A stretch of 11,811 nt of DNA, taken from positions 1 to 11,811 of the forward strand of contig DHJA01000289.1 in NCBI GenBank assembly GCA_002404095.1, given 5' to 3'. Of this stretch, positions 6,763 to 11,811 are shown piece after piece. How positions within the stretch are numbered: the stretch's first letter is position 1; each line of letters begins with the position of its first letter. This DNA comes from Planctomycetaceae bacterium UBA4732. GTDB taxonomy: Bacteria; Planctomycetota; Planctomycetia; Gemmatales; Gemmataceae. Both the position numbers and the translations under genes were made by a program. The notes beneath the pieces were generated by a model, which searched no databases, was not told the DNA's origin, and saw only the letters and a list, made by a program, of their open reading frames with translations.

Positions 6763-9700
6763 ATGGCTGAAGTCAATCCGAACGAAGGAATGGCTGTATC
6801 CGAAGGCCGCGAAGAGAGCGGCATCCTTGAGAAGTACCTTACCGACGTAAAGGCGATTCGTGACAGCGGCGGCGGCGTAAAGGAAACGTCCTATTATCCG
6901 GCCCTGTCCAACCTGTTCAACGCGGCCGGCAACGCTCTCAAGCCCAAGGTCCGCTGCGTGATGAATCTCAGGAACCTGGGGGACGGAATGCCCGACGGCG
7001 GATTGTTCACCGCCGACCAATTCCAACGCCAATCGGAGGGCGCCCCGAAGGCTGGCCAGCTTCCCGCGCGGGGAGCAATAGAAGCCAAGGGAACAAAGCC
7101 TAACGTCAAGGTGATCGCCGCGAGCCAACAGGTCAAAGACTATCTAAACACCTACGGCATCGTGATTGTGTCCAACCTGCGCGAGTTCCTGATCGTGGAG
7201 CGCGGCGCGAACGGGCAGCCGGTGGAACGCGAGGCCTTCGCCCTGGCCGACGATGAAACGGACTTCTGGCAACGCAAGGCCGCGCACCCGCACGGTACGG
7301 CCGTCCTGAAGGGCGGGCCGTTCGCCGAGTTCATCAAGCGCGCCTGCCTTCACGCCGCACCGCTGAACAGCCCGAAGGACGCGGCGTGGTTTCTGGCGTC
7401 CTACGCCCGCGACGCCCTAGCCCGCGTCGAGCGGCGAAAGGAGCTCCCGGCCCTGCAAAACGTCCGCTCCGCCCTCGAAGAGGCGTTGGGGATGAAGTTC
7501 ACGGATGAAAAGGGCGAGCATTTCTTCCGATCAACGTTAGTTCAAACCCTCTTCTACGGCGTGTTTTCCGCATGGGTCCGCTGGCACAAAGATAGCCCAG
7601 GCTCCACAGCAAAGTTTGATTGGCGGACTGCGGAATGGTCTCTGCACGTTCCCTTCATCCGAACCTTGTATCGCCAGGTCGCCGACCCGGACCAACTCGG
7701 ACGCCTAGGGCTGGTGGAGACGCTCGACTGGGCCGCTGGCGTACTCAATCGTGTCAACCGGGCCGAGTTTTTCGACCGCTTCGAGGATGAGTACGCGGTT
7801 CAATACTTCTATGAACCGTTCCTTGAAGCCTACGACCCGGAATTGCGCAAGGCGTTGGGCGTCTGGTACACCCCGCGCGAAATCGTCAAGTATCAAGTGG
7901 CGCGCGTGGATACGGTCTTGCGCGAAGAACTCGGTTTGCCCGATGGTCTCGCGGATCCGAATGTGATCGTACTCGATCCCTGTTGCGGGACGGCGACGTA
8001 TTTGGTCGAAGTACTGCACAAGATTGCCGAGACCTTGCGAGAAAAAGGGGGCGACGCTCTGGTGGCCGCTGACTTGAAAAAAGCGGCCATCGAGCGCGTG
8101 TTCGGATTCGAGATCATGCCCGCGCCCTTCGTGGTCTCGCATCTGCAATTGGGCCTGTTGCTGCAGAGCCAAGGGGCGCCCCTGTCAACAGACGAGCGCG
8201 TGGGCGTCTACCTGACGAACGCTTTGACCGGCTGGCAACCGCCGAAAGGACCGAAGCAACGCTTACTGTTCCCCGAAATGGAAGAGGAGCGGGACGCGGC
8301 CGAGCAAGTCAAGCGTGACAAGAAGATCCTAGTGGTGCTGGGCAACCCACCCTACAACGCCTTCGCCGGCGTCAGCCCTGAAGAAGAGCAGGGGTTGGTG
8401 GACCCGTACAAGGCCGGTTTGAACAAGCCCGCAGCCTCCGGCGGCTGGGGCATCAAGAAATTCAACCTCGACGATCTCTACGTCCGCTTCTTCCGCCTGG
8501 CGGAGCGGCGCATCGCGGAGATGAGCGGCAAGGGAGTTGTATCTTTCATCTCCAATTTCTCTTACCTTGGCGATCCGTCTTTCGTGGTGATGCGCCAACG
8601 ATTCCTTGCCGAGTTTGACAAGCTGTGGCTCGACTGCATGAACGGCGACAGCCGTGAAACCGGCAAGTTGACCCCCGAAGGCAAGCCGGACCCGTCTGTC
8701 TTCTCTACCGATTATAACCGCGAAGGAATCCGCGTGGGCACAGCAGTGTGCGTCATGGTGCGCAAGCCTGTGCGCCAGAAAAAGCCAACGGTTCGCTTCC
8801 GCCATTTCTGGGGCGCGAACAAGCGCGTCGAGCTACTGGACAGTGTAAACGCCAAGAACGTGGACAGGGCATACACAGTGGCCGACCCGCGCTCGGAAAA
8901 TCGCCTCACATTCAGGCCCGAAGACGTGGCCGCCCACTACGCCGCATGGCCGAAGATGGTGGACCTATGTGCTATCGCGCCGTTCAACGGCCCTGTCGAG
9001 CGACGCGGCGGTTCATTGATCTCGATTGACCGCGCGCCGCTCGAAGTCCGCATCCGCGCTTATTTCGATTCCGCAGTGCCCGATTCCGAAGTCGCTGTTC
9101 TTCACCCGTCTCTCATGATGACTGGCAACCGAATTGTCGGTCCTGATGCGCGAAGAAAGCTCTTGAAGGAACACGATTTCAGTCGTGAAGCCGTCGTGCG
9201 CTATCCCTTCAAGGTGATGGATCTGCGCTGGGCGTATTTGGCCAACATTCGGCCGTTGTTCAGCGAGCCAAGTCCTCATTTGCTCAACCAACGATTCGAG
9301 GGAAACGCGTTTTTCATTTCCCGCGATACTGCCGACAAGACGCCGGAAGGATCCCCATTCTACTTCTCGCGCTCGATCTGCGATTACGATTCGATCTCAG
9401 GCCATGCCAGGCACTTCCCTATCCGCGTCAAGAATGGAGATCGCCTGGAAAAACAGGCCGAAGCCACTTTGTTCGCGGCCCTCGGGGAAGAGCCCGAGGT
9501 GGACAAACCCGTGGCCAATCTTTCTTCCGCCGCACGCGATTACCTCGCTCGCCTCAAGATTCGGAGCCTGGACGACGGCAAGACGGCGAAATTGATCTGG
9601 ATGCACGCCCTGGCGATCGGCTACAGCCCGGCCTACCTGACTGAAAACGCCGACGGCGTCCGGCGCGACTGGCCGCGCATCCCGCTGCCGGGAGACCGCA

Positions 9701-10302
9701 AGGCCCTGGAAGCATCGGCGGCCCTCGGCGAGCAAATCGCGGCGCTCCTGGACACGGAAGCCGACGTGCCGGGCGTAACGAGCGGGAAGATTGCCTCCGT
9801 GTTCAAGACAATCGGTTTGATTACCAAGGCCGGCGGCGGCCAAATCGACGCGGCGGGCAGCGACCTGGAGGTAACGGCCGGCTGGGGACACAAGGGCAAA
9901 GAGGGCGTGACGATGCCCGGTAAAGGCAGAACACAGGAGCGCGCTTACGGCGAGGACGAAGCCAAGGCCATTGACGCGGAAGCTGCGGCGCGGGGCATGT
10001 CAGCCGAAGATGCGCGGCTGCTGCTGGGCGAAACGACCTGTGACGTGTACCTGAACGGAGCGGCCTACTGGCGCAACATCCCGTTGAACGTGTGGGAATA
10101 CTACATCGGCGGGTATCAGGTCATCAAGAAATGGTTGAGCTACCGGGAAGAGGGCGGCCTTGGGCGAGCCTTAAAGCCCGAAGAGGCCCGCGAAGTGATG
10201 AACATGGCCCGGCGTATCGCGGCGATTATCCTACTGCAACCCAAGCTGGATGAGAACTACCGGGCTGTGGCCGCGGCGGCCTTCGCTTGGTCGTCGCAAT
10301 GA
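6763..10302 (+). CDS. Type ISP-like restriction-modification enzyme without helicase
   Basis: A single-chain enzyme of 1179 residues predicted to methylate and cut DNA at one recognition sequence as defence against foreign DNA. An N-terminal PD-(D/E)XK nuclease is visible as GMPDGG (Asp78) and AIEAKG (Glu107, Lys109). A helical linker (about 200-350) follows. The N6-adenine methylase has GVWYTPREIVKY (366-377, motif X-like), VLDPCCGTATYL (403-414, SAM-binding motif I) and NPPY (528-531, catalytic motif IV). Residues from about 650 on resemble the type ISP C-terminal specificity region, including DLEVTAGWGHKGKEGVTMPG (1034-1053) and the Trp/Tyr-rich NVWEYYIGGYQVIKKW (1109-1124). The well-studied LlaGI-type enzymes are about 1,570 residues with a helicase between nuclease and methylase. 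Here the two are adjacent and I find no Walker A or DEAD-type motif. AAAAGGGA at 6747-6754 supports the start. It probably shares a transcript with hicBA. Confidence 0.9.
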   Translation: MAEVNPNEGMAVSEGREESGILEKYLTDVKAIRDSGGGVKETSYYPALSNLFNAAGNALKPKVRCVMNLRNLGDGMPDGGLFTADQFQRQSEGAPKAGQLPARGAIEAKGTKPNVKVIAASQQVKDYLNTYGIVIVSNLREFLIVERGANGQPVEREAFALADDETDFWQRKAAHPHGTAVLKGGPFAEFIKRACLHAAPLNSPKDAAWFLASYARDALARVERRKELPALQNVRSALEEALGMKFTDEKGEHFFRSTLVQTLFYGVFSAWVRWHKDSPGSTAKFDWRTAEWSLHVPFIRTLYRQVADPDQLGRLGLVETLDWAAGVLNRVNRAEFFDRFEDEYAVQYFYEPFLEAYDPELRKALGVWYTPREIVKYQVARVDTVLREELGLPDGLADPNVIVLDPCCGTATYLVEVLHKIAETLREKGGDALVAADLKKAAIERVFGFEIMPAPFVVSHLQLGLLLQSQGAPLSTDERVGVYLTNALTGWQPPKGPKQRLLFPEMEEERDAAEQVKRDKKILVVLGNPPYNAFAGVSPEEEQGLVDPYKAGLNKPAASGGWGIKKFNLDDLYVRFFRLAERRIAEMSGKGVVSFISNFSYLGDPSFVVMRQRFLAEFDKLWLDCMNGDSRETGKLTPEGKPDPSVFSTDYNREGIRVGTAVCVMVRKPVRQKKPTVRFRHFWGANKRVELLDSVNAKNVDRAYTVADPRSENRLTFRPEDVAAHYAAWPKMVDLCAIAPFNGPVERRGGSLISIDRAPLEVRIRAYFDSAVPDSEVAVLHPSLMMTGNRIVGPDARRKLLKEHDFSREAVVRYPFKVMDLRWAYLANIRPLFSEPSPHLLNQRFEGNAFFISRDTADKTPEGSPFYFSRSICDYDSISGHARHFPIRVKNGDRLEKQAEATLFAALGEEPEVDKPVANLSSAARDYLARLKIRSLDDGKTAKLIWMHALAIGYSPAYLTENADGVRRDWPRIPLPGDRKALEASAALGEQIAALLDTEADVPGVTSGKIASVFKTIGLITKAGGGQIDAAGSDLEVTAGWGHKGKEGVTMPGKGRTQERAYGEDEAKAIDAEAAARGMSAEDARLLLGETTCDVYLNGAAYWRNIPLNVWEYYIGGYQVIKKWLSYREEGGLGRALKPEEAREVMNMARRIAAIILLQPKLDENYRAVAAAAFAWSSQ

Positions 10303-10315
10303 GTGAAGGACTGGC

Positions 10316-10338
10316 GAGCGCATGACGGTCACGCGCTC
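10316..10338. terminator. Hairpin just after the R-M gene, possible terminator
   Basis: GAGCGC (10316-10321) pairs with GCGCTC (10333-10338). Inside, TGAC-G-GTCA adds further symmetry after one mismatch. It begins 14 bases after the stop codon. No T-run follows, so it would be a weak or factor-assisted terminator at best. Confidence 0.4.
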
Positions 10339-10345
10339 CCCTTCA

Positions 10346-10360
10346 GGTCGCGGCTAAACG
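10346..10360 (+). repeat. 15-bp repeat GGTCGCGGCTAAACG, copy 2
   Basis: An exact match to 51-65 in the same orientation. Here it lies between the R-M gene and the transposase leader, so it may mark the left edge of the insertion sequence or be a host intergenic repeat near the insertion point. The right end of the element, which would decide this, is outside the window. Confidence 0.45.
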
Positions 10361-10383
10361 CAATACCGTTCGTTAAAGCGCAA

Positions 10384-10442
10384 GTCACAGCCATCTGATA
10401 CCTTGTGTTTGTTGCGAACCAAGGTTTCAGGGAGGCTGTGAC
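10384..10442 (+). promoter_or_regulatory. Transposase leader hairpin that contains the ribosome site
   Basis: GTCACAGCC (10384-10392) pairs perfectly with GGCTGTGAC (10434-10442). CTGATACCTTG (10395-10405) pairs with CAAGGTTTCAG (10420-10430) with one mismatch. A small internal bulge separates the two helices and the loop is 14 bases. The Shine-Dalgarno AGGGAGG (10429-10435) spans the bulge and both helices, and the ATG starts one base after the stem. Folding should hide the ribosome site. Hairpins that limit translation of read-through transcripts are known from IS10 and IS50; the role here is inferred. Confidence 0.7.
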
Positions 10443-10443
10443 A

Positions 10444-11811
10444 ATGCGGCAAGGACGCTTTGGGGAACCGACGGAGGATGCGGGCGCCCTCCTGGATCGG
10501 CTGGAGGGCTTGAGCAAGGTTATCCCTCCGGAACTCATTGAGCAAGCCCTGTTGGAAACGGGACGCGGCCAACAGAGGGTGTGCCGACTCTCGCACTCCG
10601 TGATGCTGTGGGTGACGCTGGCTATGGGCCTCCTTACGCATCTGCCGATTCGACAGGTGTTCAAACACGCGCGGCGTCGGCGGCCGGGCGAGAGGACGCC
10701 GTCGCGTAGCAACCTGTGCGAAGCCCGACAACGCCTGGGCGTCGCTCCCGTCCGTTGGCTTTTTGACCAGGTGGTTCGGCCCCTGGCTGCGCCGCAAACG
10801 CCGGGCGCCTACTATCAAGGCCGGCGGCTCATGGGGGTGGACGGCACGGTGCAAGACGCGCCGGACACGGCCGCCAACGCCGCCCGCTTCGGCCGCAGCA
10901 GCGGCGGCCGCGGCGACGGCGCCTTTCCCCAAGTTCGCAAGGTCAGCCTGGTCGAACTGGGCACTCACGTCGAGACGGCCTTGGCCGTCGGCGGCTGGCA
11001 AGACAGCGAGCAGACGCTGGTCGAGCAGTTGTTCGACCAGATTCCGGCCGACGCCTTGCTGATCGAGGACCGAGGCTTTTTCAGCTATGAACACTGGAAA
11101 AAACTCGATGGGCAAGGCGTCAAGCTCTTGGTGCGCATCAAATGCCACATGGTTTTCCAGCCGACGGTGCGTTTGTCGGACGGCTCCTACTTGGCCAAGA
11201 CCTACCCGTCGAGTTACCATCGGGACAAGGACCGCGGCGGCGTCGTCGTGCGCGTCATCGAATACACGTTGGAGGACCCGCGGCGAAAGGGGCACGGCGA
11301 GGTCCATCGCTTGCTGACCAATCTGCTCGATGCGGAAAGCTGTCCCGCCGTGGAAGTGGTCTGCTTGTACCATGAACGTTGGGAGGAAGAGTTGGTCTTT
11401 GATGAACAAAAAACGCACCAGGATCCGCGTCGTCCCGGCAAGGCCGCTCACTTCCGCAGCCAGAGGCCGGAGGGAGTGGAGCAGGAGGTGTACGCTTTGT
11501 CGCTGGCCCACTTCGTGATCCGGGCGTTGATGTTGGAGGCGGCCGGCGAGCAACAACTGGACGTCGATCGATTGTCCTTCACCGGCTGCCTGCGTATTCT
11601 CCAAGCCCGCCTGCCCGAATGCGACGGCTCGACGCCGTTGCGTTTGGAGCAATGGTATCGCCTGTTGTTGGAGGAAATGGGCCAAGAGCGCATCGAGCCG
11701 CGTCGAAACCGGGCCAACCCGCGCGTGGTCAAACGCAAGATGTCGAAGTTCGCCAAGAAACGTCCCCAACATCGTCATCGTCCACCCTTGATGAAAACCT
11801 TTGCTGAGACA
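10444..11811 (+). CDS. IS4-family transposase (3' end cut by window edge)
   Basis: An open frame of 456 residues with no stop before the window edge. It encodes a DDE transposase that cuts and rejoins the ends of its own insertion sequence. The N-terminal region (about 15-110) resembles the IS4 N-terminal domain. The catalytic triad is clear: Asp133 in GVDGT, Asp209 in LIEDRGFF, and Glu316 within the diagnostic YREK signature Y309-x2-R312-x3-E316-x6-K323 (YHERWEEELVFDEQK). An insertion of beta-strand type lies between the second Asp and the Glu, as in IS4 relatives. The very basic tail (about 415-450, VVKRKMSKFAKKR) suggests that only a few residues are missing. AGGGAGG eight bases upstream fixes the start, and this site lies inside the leader hairpin. 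No frameshift or internal stop is seen, so it may be active. Confidence 0.93.
   Translation, partial: MRQGRFGEPTEDAGALLDRLEGLSKVIPPELIEQALLETGRGQQRVCRLSHSVMLWVTLAMGLLTHLPIRQVFKHARRRRPGERTPSRSNLCEARQRLGVAPVRWLFDQVVRPLAAPQTPGAYYQGRRLMGVDGTVQDAPDTAANAARFGRSSGGRGDGAFPQVRKVSLVELGTHVETALAVGGWQDSEQTLVEQLFDQIPADALLIEDRGFFSYEHWKKLDGQGVKLLVRIKCHMVFQPTVRLSDGSYLAKTYPSSYHRDKDRGGVVVRVIEYTLEDPRRKGHGEVHRLLTNLLDAESCPAVEVVCLYHERWEEELVFDEQKTHQDPRRPGKAAHFRSQRPEGVEQEVYALSLAHFVIRALMLEAAGEQQLDVDRLSFTGCLRILQARLPECDGSTPLRLEQWYRLLLEEMGQERIEPRRNRANPRVVKRKMSKFAKKRPQHRHRPPLMKTFAET

Larger units (their letters stand above)
10346..11811 (+). mobile_element. IS4-family insertion sequence, right end outside window
   Basis: The transposase and its structured leader identify an insertion sequence placed directly downstream of the R-M gene. 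The left boundary is not proven: it lies between the R-M stop at 10302 and the leader hairpin at 10384, and the 15-bp repeat at 10346 is only a candidate. No terminal inverted repeat or target duplication can be checked because the right end is missing. Confidence 0.6.

Noticed and set aside
9886..9930. GxxxxGK-like string GVTMPGKG in the R-M protein as a Walker A motif
   Set aside because: The position after GK is Gly instead of Ser or Thr, it lies in the C-terminal specificity region, and no Walker B or DEAD-like motif follows. The same string is typical of the ISP C-terminal region.
6763..10302. Reading the large methylase as BREX PglX
   Set aside because: PglX has no N-terminal PD-(D/E)XK nuclease and is found with other BREX genes, none of which are present here. 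The C-terminal motifs fit type ISP enzymes better.
10303..10443. Possible tRNA or other structured RNA gene between the R-M gene and the transposase
   Set aside because: The hairpins do not form a cloverleaf and no T-loop motif is present. The main structure is better explained as the transposase leader.
10354..11778. 474-codon open frame on the minus strand
   Set aside because: It lies antisense to the IS4 transposase, whose catalytic motifs are intact on the + strand. The minus frame is a by-product of GC-rich codon use and its protein shows no family motif.

Overview
The window looks like a piece of a GC-rich planctomycete chromosome, probably in or near the Pirellulales. The evidence is indirect: a HYExAFE-family protein, a Sec-exported PQQ-like propeller whose mature end opens WPGWRGPRGDG, an M50 protease with a rhomboid-type C-terminal extension, GC-rich intergenic palindromes, and a short array of 9-bp TATGGGACT-like repeats. 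All supported genes lie on the + strand. The last one runs off the right edge.

Left part (1-4621), housekeeping: after a G/C-homopolymer edge and a probable sigma-70 promoter come an intramembrane site-2 protease (M50), a perfect 25-bp palindrome, histidyl-tRNA synthetase (hisS), a single-pass membrane protein of unknown function, a HYExAFE protein that looks like a PD-(D/E)XK nuclease fold, and a TIM-barrel sugar phosphate isomerase/epimerase. The last two overlap by ATGA. The spacing from hisS onward is operon-like.

Middle part (4622-6280): an intergenic block with four 9-bp tandem repeats runs into a long palindrome. Then comes a secreted PQQ-like beta-propeller gene and a 200-bp gap that ends in a strong extended -10 promoter.

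Right part (6281-11811), accessory: a hicB-hicA toxin-antitoxin pair (antitoxin first, ATGA overlap) is followed 27 bp later by a single-chain type ISP-like restriction-modification enzyme of 1179 residues. That enzyme has nuclease, N6-adenine methylase and C-terminal specificity regions, but no helicase that I can find. The three genes look like one transcription unit, in effect a toxin-antitoxin plus restriction module. Downstream is an IS4-family transposase, cut by the window edge. Its start codon lies just after a long imperfect hairpin that contains the Shine-Dalgarno sequence, which suggests control of transposase translation.

The points most worth a second look are the hicBA/helicase-less ISP arrangement, the transposase leader hairpin, and the HYExAFE nuclease-like protein.
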